From a virus: a stretch of DNA of 50,180 nucleotides. Under the pieces are notes generated by a model, which did no database searches, was not told the DNA's origin, and saw only the letters and a program-made list of their open reading frames with translations. A program made the position numbers and the translations under genes. Of the stretch, positions 28,769 to 37,873 are shown one piece after another. How positions within the stretch are numbered: position 1 is the stretch's first letter; each line of letters begins with the position of its first letter. The stretch spans positions 1 through 50,180 of the IMG/VR virus record IMGVR_UViG_3300036398_002804. One strand, 5' to 3'.

Positions 28769-28843
28769 ATGAAGATATTAATGGATATGATTTTTGCCGT
28801 AGTTATTTCGGCTCTTGTACTTGCTGTTATTCGCAAACTTTGA
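28769..28843 (+). CDS. Hydrophobic microprotein, 24 aa
   Basis: TATAAT (28758-28763) lies 5 bases before ATG. MKILMDMIFAVVISALVLAV then IRKL is a single membrane helix with a basic end. It stands directly before a leaderless promoter for the next gene. Confidence 0.45.
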   Translation: MKILMDMIFAVVISALVLAVIRKL

Positions 28844-28855
28844 TATACTAGGTAT

Positions 28856-28957
28856 ATGTTTTGCAATAGGTGTGGAAATATAATTAAAAATGAAGGTTGT
28901 GATTTTTGTTTAAGCAATTCAAATGCGCTAAGAGAATTTGAGGATGAAGATGAGTAA
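28856..28957 (+). CDS. Zinc-ribbon microprotein, 33 aa
   Basis: Leaderless: TTGCTG (28821-28826), 17 bases, TGA-TATACT (28844-28849), 6 bases, ATG. MFCNRCGNIIKNEGCDFCLS gives two CxxC pairs; an acidic end follows. Overlaps the next gene. Confidence 0.6.
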   Translation: MFCNRCGNIIKNEGCDFCLSNSNALREFEDEDE

Positions 28958-29174
28958 CTGGACTGAAGAAGTAACTGATGAGCAAAAAGAACAGATTTGG
29001 TATTTTGTTGTAGAAACGGTAAAAGAAATTCGTGAGCAAATTGCTCAAGACATAGAAGGAACCAATACTCTTTGGCAGGCTAAAGGACTTAATAAATCTC
29101 GCCGAACTACTAAGGCTTTTCAGATATCTGCTGCAATTGCACGAGGTCAACATGAAAGGGGGCCATTAAAATAA
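28950..29174 (+). CDS. Small helical protein, 74 aa
   Basis: Start at 28950 preferred because GAGG lies 6 bases upstream; ATG 28944 is an alternative. NWTEEVTDEQKEQIWYFVVE, then a helix and SRRTTKAFQISAAIARGQHE. Basic C terminus. No family. TAATG to the next gene. Confidence 0.6.
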   Translation: MSNWTEEVTDEQKEQIWYFVVETVKEIREQIAQDIEGTNTLWQAKGLNKSRRTTKAFQISAAIARGQHERGPLK

Positions 29175-29401
29175 TGAATGCATTTAGACAAGAAAGAACT
29201 AACATCAAACCTTTAAGGTGGTTTGCCAATGGCTTAGAAATAATTGCCTGTGAATTTTTAATTAAATCTATTAGACTTGAAGATAAAAATAACTATGGAA
29301 TAAGATATAGGTCTTATACTTTTATTCAAGAACTATTATATAAACCTTCTTATAAGTGGGGAACGTATTACACAGTTGATAAACTTCCAAAGCGAAAGTA
29401 A
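29174..29401 (+). CDS. Small unknown protein, 75 aa
   Basis: TAATG start. FRQERTNIKPLRWFANGLEI, ACEFLIKSIRLEDKNNYG. Basic, mixed fold. It overlaps the nuclease gene by 26 bases. Unknown. Confidence 0.55.
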   Translation: MNAFRQERTNIKPLRWFANGLEIIACEFLIKSIRLEDKNNYGIRYRSYTFIQELLYKPSYKWGTYYTVDKLPKRK

Positions 29402-29816
29402 AAAATCTGGTGATGAGTTTGAGGACATCGTCTACGCAGATCTAGTTTCTCGTGGTTTTATAACCATTATAAAAAACTTTTATGTACCACTAACTGGATG
29501 CGAGGTAGACTTTTTTGCTACAATGCCAGATGGATCTTTCGAGTATGTAGAGTGTAAAGGTGGAAGGTTTGGGAATAAAAAAAGACCTGGAGCAAAACGA
29601 ACTGATAATGTAAAAAAATCTATTGCAAATGGTGCTTTAATAAAGGCTATGTATAAAGATATTAAGTATGTTGTTTATTTTTCTGCTAATCCTGAACCTA
29701 AAAGTTACTCTGCAGAAATGATAGACACTGCCTTAAATTTTAAAATTATTGATGAAGTTAGGTATTTGGAACAATATGAACAATTAAGTTTTGATGAATA
29801 TTGGGCTGGCTGGTAA
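29376..29816 (+). CDS. PD-(D/E)XK-like nuclease, 146 aa
   Basis: TTG at 29376 is the only good start before the conserved region. KKSGDEFEDIVYADLVSRGF supplies the helical E, and GCEVDFFATMPDGSFEYVEC followed by KGG supplies the D...ExK metal and lysine catalytic set. This is the layout of Holliday-junction-resolvase-like and YraN/Mrr-like nucleases. Possible role: recombination or DNA processing. Confidence 0.75.
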   Translation: MINFQSESKKSGDEFEDIVYADLVSRGFITIIKNFYVPLTGCEVDFFATMPDGSFEYVECKGGRFGNKKRPGAKRTDNVKKSIANGALIKAMYKDIKYVVYFSANPEPKSYSAEMIDTALNFKIIDEVRYLEQYEQLSFDEYWAGW

Positions 29817-29818
29817 TT

Positions 29819-30514
29819 TTATTTTAAAATTTCATAAGCACTTGGTTCTAAAAATAAATTATTTAAGATTTTAGTTTTAATACCTTCAAATGCCTGATCT
29901 TCTGTAGACAAAAATATAGAATGTTCTGTAATTTCATTTGATCTAGCAAAATGCCTTCTGTTTGTATAAACCTTTACATCCTGCATCTGTGAACCACCAA
30001 CCTCAAATATATTGCCATACATAGATCTCCATAGACAACTTGGATACTTCTTTATAATGGTAAGTAGTTTATCTCTTTCCATTGGCATTGGGGTATGTAG
30101 TTCATAGTCTAGTGGTTTATTAATTCCCCGCTCACTTAAGCGGGTATTGGTTTGAATTAACTTTTTAATATACAGGGATGACCCAGTAATCTTAACATAT
30201 TTATCTATCTTGCCCGACAATAGACCTCCGTGAGAATAGTCAATTTTGTCTATCTTTTTAATTATAAAGAAATCATCATTCATTAATATAAAACTATTAG
30301 ATATTTGTTCTGTTTTACATAAAGTTGTTAAATTATTTATAGCATTTGTATATTTATTATGATTTTGTTCAACTGATACATAATTTCCTTTATACCAGTC
30401 TGGCTTGCCACCAATCAACCAAACCTTTGCATCTGGGAAACTATGAAGAACAGATCTAATAGAGTATCTTAACTCTTCATTTTCTCCAGAACGGCAGATA
30501 TAAACAAAATCCAT
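29819..30514 (-). CDS. Stealth-type sugar-phosphate transferase, 231 aa
   Basis: GGGGGAG before ATG. DFVYICRSGENEELRYSIRS, AKVWLIGGKPDWYKGNY, then NSFILMNDDFFIIKKI match the conserved CR1-CR2 part of Stealth proteins, with NDD as the catalytic motif. These transfer hexose-1-phosphate in capsule-like polymers. Convergent with the nuclease gene (2 bases apart). Confidence 0.75.
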   Translation of the reverse strand: MDFVYICRSGENEELRYSIRSVLHSFPDAKVWLIGGKPDWYKGNYVSVEQNHNKYTNAINNLTTLCKTEQISNSFILMNDDFFIIKKIDKIDYSHGGLLSGKIDKYVKITGSSLYIKKLIQTNTRLSERGINKPLDYELHTPMPMERDKLLTIIKKYPSCLWRSMYGNIFEVGGSQMQDVKVYTNRRHFARSNEITEHSIFLSTEDQAFEGIKTKILNNLFLEPSAYEILK

Positions 30515-30580
30515 TAACTCCCCCTAATTTATTACAAGTATATCAGAATCTGGTATACTAATATAAACAGAGGGGTAGTC

Positions 30581-31540
30581 TTGGCTAACATAGTTTTTCT
30601 TGGTAATTTTGAAGTGCCTTATAGTAGTGAAAATCATCATGCTAAGTCTTTGGAGTCTCTTGGACATACCGTGCATAAATTGCAAGAGAAAAAAGCGGGC
30701 AGTGCTGAAATATTAAATGCAGCATTAAAATCTAATCTATTCATCTGGGTACATACACATAGATGGCCAACTCCAGGATCTAGATCTATGACGGATGTAT
30801 TAAAACAATTAAAGGCTGCTGGTATACCAACCATGACATATCATTTGGATTTGTGGTTTGGAATTGAACGTGAAAAAGATTTAAAGAATGATGATTTCTA
30901 TACAAACATAGGTCACTTCTTTGCTACAGATAAGTTAATGTGTGATTGGTTTAATGAAAATACGCAGGTTAAAGGACACTTTTTACCTGCTGGTGTATAT
31001 GATAAAGAATGTTACATTCATGAAGACTATGACCAACATAATTTTGAAAACGATATTATCTTTGTTGGTAGTAAAGGGTATCATCCTGAACATAAATACC
31101 GTCCAGAACTAATAAACTTTTTAAGAAAAACATATGGCAAAAGGTTCTTGCATGTTGGTGGAGATGGTGATACTGGAACAGTTCGTGGAGATGAATTAAA
31201 TCGTATTTACGCAAAAAGCAAAATAGCAATAGGTGATAGTTTAAACATTAACTTTAACTATCCTTATTACACTAGTGATAGGTTATTTGAGAGTACTGGT
31301 CGTGGTGGGTTTACTATCTACCCTCGCATAAAAGGACTTGATGAGTACTTTGAAGACGGTAAAGAAATTATATTTTATGAGCACGGCAATCTTAAAGACC
31401 TTAAAGAAAAAATAGATTATTATATACTAGATGGACTAACAAGAGAAAAGATAAGGATTGCTAGTCATGAACGAACCAAAAAAGAACATACCTATGTTCA
31501 TAGGTGGGCAAGCATATTAAGTGAGTTGGAGATAAAATGA
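30581..31540 (+). CDS. CgeB-like glycosyltransferase, 319 aa
   Basis: TTG start with GAGGGGT upstream and TGG-TATACT (30554-30559) before it. NIVFLGNFEVPYSSENHHAK is a GT-B N-terminal strand; MTYHLDLWFGIEREKDL, HFLPAGVYDKECY, then NDIIFVGSKGYHPEHKYRPE and RLFESTGRGGFTIYPRIKGL, plus DGKEIIFYEHGNLKDL, follow the CgeB/GT4 type. It opens the sugar operon and overlaps the epimerase gene by 4 bases. Confidence 0.85.
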   Translation: MANIVFLGNFEVPYSSENHHAKSLESLGHTVHKLQEKKAGSAEILNAALKSNLFIWVHTHRWPTPGSRSMTDVLKQLKAAGIPTMTYHLDLWFGIEREKDLKNDDFYTNIGHFFATDKLMCDWFNENTQVKGHFLPAGVYDKECYIHEDYDQHNFENDIIFVGSKGYHPEHKYRPELINFLRKTYGKRFLHVGGDGDTGTVRGDELNRIYAKSKIAIGDSLNINFNYPYYTSDRLFESTGRGGFTIYPRIKGLDEYFEDGKEIIFYEHGNLKDLKEKIDYYILDGLTREKIRIASHERTKKEHTYVHRWASILSELEIK

Positions 31541-32538
31541 ACATAATGATAACTGGTGTTGCTGGCTTACTTGGTAGTAATTTAGCAAAAAGTCTTTCTG
31601 ACCATAATATTACTGGTATTGATAGTTTAGTGGGTGGATATATAGATAACATTCCATCAAAAATTAATTTTATTAAAAAAGATTGCAATGATTTAACAAA
31701 AGAAGACTTTAAAAATATTGAGGTTGTAGTTCATGCAGCATGTACTGCACATGAAGGTCTTTCTGTGTTTTCTCCTAAGTTTATTACAGATAACACATAT
31801 GGAAACTCTATGAATGTTTTGAGTTGTGCAATCCAAGCAGGTGTAAAAAAGTTTATATTTACATCAAGCATGGCTAGATATGGAACACAAGATACTTTAC
31901 CATTTACAGAAAACATGATTCCAAAACCACAAGATCCATATGGAATTGCAAAACACGCCTTTGAATTAACATTAAAAAATCTTTCAAAAACTCACGGTAT
32001 GGAATTTGTTATTCTTGTGCCACATAATGTTGTTGGTCATGGACAAAACTATACAGATCCTTTTAGAAATGTTGCTGGCATTATGATTAACAGAATGCTT
32101 CAAGGAAAACAACCAATTATTTATGGAGATGGCAACCAGAAAAGATGTTTTTCTGATATGAGAGATATAATTGATCCATTTCACAAAGTTATTTTTTCTG
32201 ATGTGGCTAATGGAGAAGTAATTAACATTGGTCCAGATAATAATTTTATAACAATTAATGAGTTAGCAGAAGAAATAGCCTCTATTATTGGTTTTGACTT
32301 AGATCCAATTTATTTAGATGCAAGACCTTCTGAAGTAAGATTAGCCCACTGTTCTGCTGACAAAGCCAGAAGACTACTTGACTATTCAACACGTTATGAA
32401 TTAAAAGAAATTCTATCAAATATGGTTGATTGGGTAAGACAAAGAGGAACTGGATCATTTAATTTTAATTTACCAGTTGAGATTCAAAATAACCTAACTC
32501 CAAAAACTTGGGTGAATCAGGATATATTTAATAAATGA
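31537..32538 (+). CDS. NAD-dependent nucleotide-sugar epimerase, 333 aa
   Basis: GVAGLLGSNL at 7-16 is the NAD-binding glycine motif, SSMARYG gives the catalytic Ser region and YGIAK at 135-139 is the catalytic Tyr-Lys. ARPSEVRLAHCSADKARRLL is the C-terminal sugar domain. It would interconvert UDP- or dTDP-sugars to feed the adjacent transferases. ATGA overlap with the gene before and after. Confidence 0.9.
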   Translation: MNIMITGVAGLLGSNLAKSLSDHNITGIDSLVGGYIDNIPSKINFIKKDCNDLTKEDFKNIEVVVHAACTAHEGLSVFSPKFITDNTYGNSMNVLSCAIQAGVKKFIFTSSMARYGTQDTLPFTENMIPKPQDPYGIAKHAFELTLKNLSKTHGMEFVILVPHNVVGHGQNYTDPFRNVAGIMINRMLQGKQPIIYGDGNQKRCFSDMRDIIDPFHKVIFSDVANGEVINIGPDNNFITINELAEEIASIIGFDLDPIYLDARPSEVRLAHCSADKARRLLDYSTRYELKEILSNMVDWVRQRGTGSFNFNLPVEIQNNLTPKTWVNQDIFNK

Positions 32539-33308
32539 AAAATAAATTAAAATTTTCATCAACACAAGAAAGATTGTTGGTAGATGAATTGGTAGAACTA
32601 TTTTTTTTAATTCAAAAAGAAACAAAACCTAAAATTAGTATTGAAGTAGGAGCCAACTCTGCAGAGTTTTCTCAAAAAATAATACAAGACTATCCAAATA
32701 TTAGTTCCTGGGCGTTTGAGGCTAACCCATATGTGCATAAACATTATGAGAACAGTTTGCAAAACTTTGGGGTAAAATATTTAAATATTGCAATTACAAA
32801 TAAAATAGGTGAGACTAGGTTTCTTATTCAAGAAGCATATTTAAATAATGGAGAATGGGACGGTAAAAGAATTAATAGGCTTATAGGTAACAACAGTCTT
32901 TTAATACGTAATCAAGATGATGTCTTGTACTCTGCTCCAAAAGTTGATTGCAACACTTTAGATGGATTTTTTATAGATTCAGGTATTTTAAATAGTAGTG
33001 ACACAGTTTGTATGTGGATTGATGTTGAAGGAGCAATTGAGCAAGTGCTTAGCAATTCAAGTAAAATCTTAAAACAAGTAGACTCAATATTTATTGAAGC
33101 AGAACATTTTAAATTTTGGCAGGATCAATGGCTTGCTGAAGATGTTATAAAATTTTTAGTATCTCAAGATTTTGTTCCAATAGCAAGAGACTATGAGTAT
33201 GAAAAACAAAACAACTATATATTTATTAAGTCAAAACTTATGAATAATAATAAGATACTAGGTCTTGTTAAAAATTGGCAAACCCTATATGAAAAGATTG
33301 AGTGTTAA
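32535..33308 (+). CDS. FkbM-family methyltransferase, 257 aa
   Basis: ISIEVGANSAEFSQK (about 36-50) is the SAM-binding motif, WAFEANPYVHKHYEN follows and VDCNTLDGFF with MWIDVEGAIEQVL is the family's hallmark C-terminal pair. It would O-methylate a sugar made by the neighbouring enzymes. ATGA overlap upstream. Confidence 0.85.
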   Translation: MKNKLKFSSTQERLLVDELVELFFLIQKETKPKISIEVGANSAEFSQKIIQDYPNISSWAFEANPYVHKHYENSLQNFGVKYLNIAITNKIGETRFLIQEAYLNNGEWDGKRINRLIGNNSLLIRNQDDVLYSAPKVDCNTLDGFFIDSGILNSSDTVCMWIDVEGAIEQVLSNSSKILKQVDSIFIEAEHFKFWQDQWLAEDVIKFLVSQDFVPIARDYEYEKQNNYIFIKSKLMNNNKILGLVKNWQTLYEKIEC

Positions 33309-33309
33309 G

Positions 33310-34143
33310 ATGAAATATGTTGTTGGTCTTCCTTATAGAATTAAGTCTTTTAGAGATGAACTTATGGAAACATGTAAGTTAGAAAATGTTTTTGAAATTG
33401 ATAATACTGAAAATAATATAGGATTTACAGCGAGTCATAACTTAGGTATAAAAAAAATGTATGACGAAGGCGCTGAGTGGTACATAGCCATGAGCGCTGC
33501 AGTTCGTTTTGGAGAACCTGGCGGTTTAGATTTTATTGAAATATTAAAAGATACTAAGCATGTAATAGTTGAATCTCTTGGAGTTTTTGGTTGGCACTTT
33601 ATTGCTTTTCATAAAACTTTAATTGATAAGGTTGGATTATGGGATACAAATTTTACCCCATATGGCTATGAAGATTTGGACTATAGCATGAGAATACAAA
33701 GAGCATTTTTATTAGATTACGATGATCATTGGAAAACAATAAAAGAAAATAAAACTATGTGGCAAAAAGTTAAAATAGATATTAAAGATACAATAATGGG
33801 TCATAGTATTAAACTTGGTGGCGTTGATCCAGGAATGGGTGTAACAAGAGAATATTACAATAAAAAATGGGGTAGATATCCTTCAACAAGTGAAGATCCA
33901 TACAATTCTTATTTTTATCCTTTTAATGACCCAGAAAAAGGTTTAGGATACTTTACAGATGACTATTATAATGAATGGATAAAAAAAGAATTTCAAAAAG
34001 AAAAACAGATATTTGTTGAAGTAGTTGTTTCCTGTGTTTGTGGAAATTCTTTTAAATCAATGTCTGTTAATGGAAATTTACAGGTTGACACATGTGCAGC
34101 CTGCGATCCCGCTAATTTTATGCAAGATGGAACTAAAAAATGA
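33310..34143 (+). CDS. GT2 glycosyltransferase with bL31-like zinc tail, 277 aa
   Basis: Start at 33310, right after the previous stop. The enzyme part (KYVVGLPYRIKSFRDELMET, IGFTASHNLGIKKMYDEGAE, LWDTNFTPYGYEDLDYSMRI) is a GT-A transferase with an EDxD active-site region. The last 45 residues are separate: VEVVVSCVCGNSFKSMSVNG and VDTCAACDPANFMQDG look like ribosomal protein bL31 (CxCGNxFxxxS, then VExCxxCHP). The key bL31 features HP and Y are altered. The tail may be a zinc-binding clamp; why it is fused here is unknown. Confidence 0.75.
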   Translation: MKYVVGLPYRIKSFRDELMETCKLENVFEIDNTENNIGFTASHNLGIKKMYDEGAEWYIAMSAAVRFGEPGGLDFIEILKDTKHVIVESLGVFGWHFIAFHKTLIDKVGLWDTNFTPYGYEDLDYSMRIQRAFLLDYDDHWKTIKENKTMWQKVKIDIKDTIMGHSIKLGGVDPGMGVTREYYNKKWGRYPSTSEDPYNSYFYPFNDPEKGLGYFTDDYYNEWIKKEFQKEKQIFVEVVVSCVCGNSFKSMSVNGNLQVDTCAACDPANFMQDGTKK

Positions 34144-34994
34144 GCAACATTAAGGCCTATTTATATTCAGTTAAAGAAAAAGACTGCGCTGCTGATAAAT
34201 GGGACTACGGATTAATTAAAGAAATTTTTAATAAAAACAAGATTGAACAAATTAAGGTAACTGAATTGCCCAATACGGAAAAAGCCTTTGTTGTAATTCC
34301 TGGACCACAAAATGTTGACTATGAAAAACAAATATCCGATGAGTTAGATAAGATAGATAGAGTAGTTTTATTCATTACTGGAGATGAAAGCGCTACCTTT
34401 AATATTAATAAAATAAAACATAAGAATATTGAAGTTTGGGTTCAATACCCTCATAAAAAACATGCACAATATAATAAACTAGCCCTTGGGGTGCCACAGC
34501 ATTTATCTAAAAATTTACCACAATACCAGGATAAATCATATGACGTATTCTTTGCTGGTCAAATAACTCATCAAAGAAGACAACAGTTGGCAGAAATAAT
34601 GTCAAGCGTTCCAAATTCTTTTTACAAACCAACTACTGGTTTTGCAGAAGGACTAAAGCCAAAATCCTATTACGATGCCATGAGCATATCAAAAATTGTT
34701 CCATGTCCCAGCGGAGCAGAAGTAATAGATTCTTTTAGATTTTATGAAGCCATTGAAATGCTTTGTTTGCCTATAGGAGATAGAATAGATTCAAAAGGTA
34801 TAAATACAGATTTTTTTAATTTTGTTTTTGAAGATAGACACTCAATAAAAAGCGTTGAAAATTGGCAGCAGTTGCCCGAATTGTTACCTGAATTATTAAA
34901 TAATTACACATCCGATATGCATCAAGTTGTTTGTTGGTGGATTAAATATAAAAGAGATCTTTCTATTAAGTTAATGAGGCAAATAAATGAGTAA
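34140..34994 (+). CDS. Exostosin-like glycosyltransferase, 284 aa
   Basis: ATGA-coupled. SYDVFFAGQITHQRRQQLAE, YYDAMSISKIVPCPSGAEVI then DSFRFYEAIEMLCLPI are the second-domain motifs of exostosin/GT47-type transferases (the PxGxxxxSxRxxEAxxxGxxP pattern). The N-terminal part is less conserved. It belongs to the same operon. Confidence 0.75.
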   Translation: MSNIKAYLYSVKEKDCAADKWDYGLIKEIFNKNKIEQIKVTELPNTEKAFVVIPGPQNVDYEKQISDELDKIDRVVLFITGDESATFNINKIKHKNIEVWVQYPHKKHAQYNKLALGVPQHLSKNLPQYQDKSYDVFFAGQITHQRRQQLAEIMSSVPNSFYKPTTGFAEGLKPKSYYDAMSISKIVPCPSGAEVIDSFRFYEAIEMLCLPIGDRIDSKGINTDFFNFVFEDRHSIKSVENWQQLPELLPELLNNYTSDMHQVVCWWIKYKRDLSIKLMRQINE

Positions 34995-35012
34995 AAATGG
35001 TACAATGGTATT

Positions 35013-35597
35013 ATGCTTAATCAAATAATAAATGCTAAAAAAAATAATAAAGGTTTTGTAATTGAAAAATATCAAATACCAAACATTACATGGGAAGATG
35101 TTTTGTTATTCTTATACAAAGAGTCAATAAAAACTAATGATAATTTACAAAAAAAAGTAAAAAACATAAATAATTATGAACATTTTGACTTAATTGGAAA
35201 TGTTCAAATACAAAATAGACTTTGGCTCTCCCCACAAACACATGATATATTTAAAGATTTTAATGGAGTTTCTGAATTATTATATAAGTTAAACAATTTA
35301 AAAGATAACAGTCATTGCGATTATTATAAAAATATTTTGTGTTCTTGTGATATGCCTTGGCATTTTCAGGGAATAAGAATATCTTTATCAAATCGTTTTG
35401 TAACAGACCATCACGATCCACATGATATATTTTATTGGCAAATTCTTGGAACTTCTTTTTGGAAAGTAAACAATGACATTACCTATATTTTAAATCCAGG
35501 AGATTTATTTTATTTACCAAAAGAAAGTTCACACGCAGTTTGGTGTGATGGACCTAGAGCAGGTCTACTTATAGATAACCTACAAAAGTGTATATAA
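35013..35597 (+). CDS. JmjC/cupin-type 2OG oxygenase, 194 aa
   Basis: Leaderless: TGG-TACAAT (35001-35006) lies 6 bases before ATG, so it is separately expressed. VTDHHDPHDIFYWQILGTSF, WKVNNDITYILNPGDLFYLP and SSHAVWCDGPRAG follow the JmjC/ROX pattern: HxD, Q-x-G-x-x-x-W, PGD, distal H. It may hydroxylate a protein. Third oxygenase of the window. Confidence 0.75.
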   Translation: MLNQIINAKKNNKGFVIEKYQIPNITWEDVLLFLYKESIKTNDNLQKKVKNINNYEHFDLIGNVQIQNRLWLSPQTHDIFKDFNGVSELLYKLNNLKDNSHCDYYKNILCSCDMPWHFQGIRISLSNRFVTDHHDPHDIFYWQILGTSFWKVNNDITYILNPGDLFYLPKESSHAVWCDGPRAGLLIDNLQKCI

Positions 35598-35646
35598 AGT
35601 TAAAGTAATAGAACATACAAAAATAGAAGGAGGGGTAAAATAAAAT

Positions 35647-36519
35647 ATGAATAAAAAAGATATAACAATTATAATTCCAACATCATATATACCTAGTCAT
35701 CCTAGTACTAAAATAATAGAGACAACAATTAAAAATACCAGATTTCACTTTCCAGATAGTGAAATTATTTTACAAATAGATGGACTTAGAATAGAGCAAG
35801 CAGAATACAAAAAAGATTATGATGAACATAAAAATAGAGTGCTTTGGAAATGTTTGCATGAATGGCAAAATGTATTACCAATAATTTTTGACCAACACAG
35901 CCATCAAAGTACAATGATGAAAAAAACTATTAACTTAGTGCAAACACCATTAATTCTTTATATAGAGGGCGATCTTCCTTTAAGAATTGATAGAGATATT
36001 GACTGGAATAAGTGTTTAGATATGTTTGAATATAATAAAGCAAATACAATAAGATTTTATTTAAGAGAAGAAATGCCACAAGAACATATTCATATGATGT
36101 GTGGTCAAGAAGATATTTTTATGAAAACTGTTCAATGGAGTCAAAACCCACACTTAAGTTTTACCAAATATTACAAAAATATAATTTTGCCAAATATTGG
36201 TGATAAAAATTATATTGAAGATGAGTTTTATGGAAAAGCACAAGTTGATTGCGAGTATTTGCCTGGAGAACAACCTGTCACTGTAGAGCCATACGTTTTT
36301 AAAATTAGAAATTGGGAAGCACATAAAATGTTTATTTACTACCCAGATAATGGTCAAAATGTAAGCAGGGTTTTACATTTAGATGGAAGACAAAGCACTA
36401 GAAAATTTACCCAAGACGATGAGTTTTGGTCATACACAAGTATTAAAGATGCAAAAAAAATATTAAGCGAATCTGAATTATTTAAAAATGATGAAGACGT
36501 TTTGAGGTCAATACAATGA
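35647..36519 (+). CDS. GT-A glycosyltransferase, 290 aa
   Basis: GGAGGGG 9-12 bases before ATG. DITIIIPTSYIPSHPSTKII, SEIILQIDGLR, then LVQTPLILYIEGDLPLRIDR (DxD-like) and EDEFYGKAQVDC follow a GT2-style fold. Coupled by ATGA to the next gene. Confidence 0.75.
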   Translation: MNKKDITIIIPTSYIPSHPSTKIIETTIKNTRFHFPDSEIILQIDGLRIEQAEYKKDYDEHKNRVLWKCLHEWQNVLPIIFDQHSHQSTMMKKTINLVQTPLILYIEGDLPLRIDRDIDWNKCLDMFEYNKANTIRFYLREEMPQEHIHMMCGQEDIFMKTVQWSQNPHLSFTKYYKNIILPNIGDKNYIEDEFYGKAQVDCEYLPGEQPVTVEPYVFKIRNWEAHKMFIYYPDNGQNVSRVLHLDGRQSTRKFTQDDEFWSYTSIKDAKKILSESELFKNDEDVLRSIQ

Positions 36520-37553
36520 GATTAGGAATTATAACCAGATGTGACAACACTGGTCTTGGTAATCAAACCAGAGAATTAGTAAAAATGTTAAATCCTGATA
36601 AAATTTTACTTATTGACTCATATTTTTTTAATAACAACAAACAATACCCGCAATGGTATGACGGATATAACGTAATAAAAACAACAAAGGGCATGCCTAG
36701 AACAAAAGAAATTCTTGATTTTTTAGATAATGTCGATGTTGTTATAAGTTGTGAAACATTTTACCATTTAGACTTTGTGGACATAGCAAGAAAAAGAAAT
36801 ATAAAAACAATATTGCAATATAACTATGAACTATTTGGAAATTTAGTTCATCCAGAGTGGCCGTTACCAGATGTATTGTTGTCACCAAGCAGTTGGAATA
36901 TAGATGTTGTTAAAGAAAAGTTTGGATCAAAATGCAAAGTATATCATCTACCACCACCAACAGATACATCATTGTTTAATGCTGCAAGAGAAAATAACCT
37001 ATCAAAAATCCATAAACGAATACTTCATGTTGCTGGTAAAAAAGCAGCCAAAGATAGAAATGGAACTAATACTGTAGTAGAAATGCTTAAATATTCTAGT
37101 GCAGATTATGAACTTGTGATAGCAACACAAACCCCTTTAGACTTTATAACCAAAGATAGCCGTTTAAAAATAAACAAAGATAATGTTAAAAATAGAGAAG
37201 ATTTATATAATGGCTATGACGCTATGGTTCTTCCTAGACGCTATGCTGGTCTTTGTTTGCCTATGAATGAGGCTTTAATTTCTGGTTTACCCGTTTTTAT
37301 GACAGACGTATCCCCTAATAACCAAATACTTCCTAAAGAGTGGTTAGTAAAATCAGATAAAATTGGAGAATTTAAGACTAAGTCAATGGTAGATATTTAT
37401 GAGGCTAACCACAAAGAATTAGCAAAATCTATTGATAACTATTTTAATAATATAAATATATATGATAGTAAACAAAAGGCTATAGAAATTGGATTTAATA
37501 ATTTTTCAGTTGAAATATTAAAAGATAAATGGTTAAAAGTTATAAATGAATAA
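36516..37553 (+). CDS. GT4 glycosyltransferase, 345 aa
   Basis: RLGIITRCDNTGLGNQTREL and the C-terminal block MVLPRRYAGLCLPMNEALIS (the E-x7-E-like motif, AxxxGxPV follows as SGLPVFM) mark GT-B family 4. The gene ends the sugar island, followed by a hairpin at 37561-37584. Confidence 0.85.
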   Translation: MRLGIITRCDNTGLGNQTRELVKMLNPDKILLIDSYFFNNNKQYPQWYDGYNVIKTTKGMPRTKEILDFLDNVDVVISCETFYHLDFVDIARKRNIKTILQYNYELFGNLVHPEWPLPDVLLSPSSWNIDVVKEKFGSKCKVYHLPPPTDTSLFNAARENNLSKIHKRILHVAGKKAAKDRNGTNTVVEMLKYSSADYELVIATQTPLDFITKDSRLKINKDNVKNREDLYNGYDAMVLPRRYAGLCLPMNEALISGLPVFMTDVSPNNQILPKEWLVKSDKIGEFKTKSMVDIYEANHKELAKSIDNYFNNINIYDSKQKAIEIGFNNFSVEILKDKWLKVINE

Positions 37554-37560
37554 ACAGAAA

Positions 37561-37584
37561 AGCCAGCCTATCTCTAGACTGGCT
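37561..37584. terminator. Hairpin between convergent operons
   Basis: AGCCAG (37561-37566) and CTGGCT (37579-37584) form a 6-bp stem 8 bases after the GT4 stop, 18 bases before the minus-strand stop. Weak as a terminator: no clear U run follows. Confidence 0.4.
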
Positions 37585-37601
37585 ATCTGATAAAAGATAA
37601 A

Positions 37602-37865
37602 TTACTTTTTAGTAACTTTCTTTACTTTTGCTTTTGCAGACTTAAGAGCCTTATCAACCTCAGCAGCGGAAGGCAAGATGCCAAATGCTTTATCTGCAGG
37701 ATTTAGCGCTCTTAACGCAACGGGCGCTACAGCAGCAACTAGTGCAGCCCACAAATCTTTTGGATCTGTTACGCCAGCCATGTATAGTGCAAGACCAGAT
37801 GCAAGAACTGAGCGACCGTAGGACGCTAGCATTGCTTTTGTCTTATCGTTTAGTAAGTTATTCAT
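37602..37865 (-). CDS. Holin-like membrane protein, 87 aa
   Basis: Start at 37865 is fixed by AGGAGG 5 bases upstream. SYGRSVLASGLALYMAGVTD, PKDLWAALVAAVAPVALRAL and NPADKAFG are the two-helix core plus turn seen in many actinophage holin candidates; a lysine-rich tail follows. Probably forms membrane holes for the endolysin. Topology and context only. Confidence 0.65.
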   Translation of the reverse strand: MNNLLNDKTKAMLASYGRSVLASGLALYMAGVTDPKDLWAALVAAVAPVALRALNPADKAFGILPSAAEVDKALKSAKAKVKKVTKK

Positions 37866-37873
37866 TATTCCTC

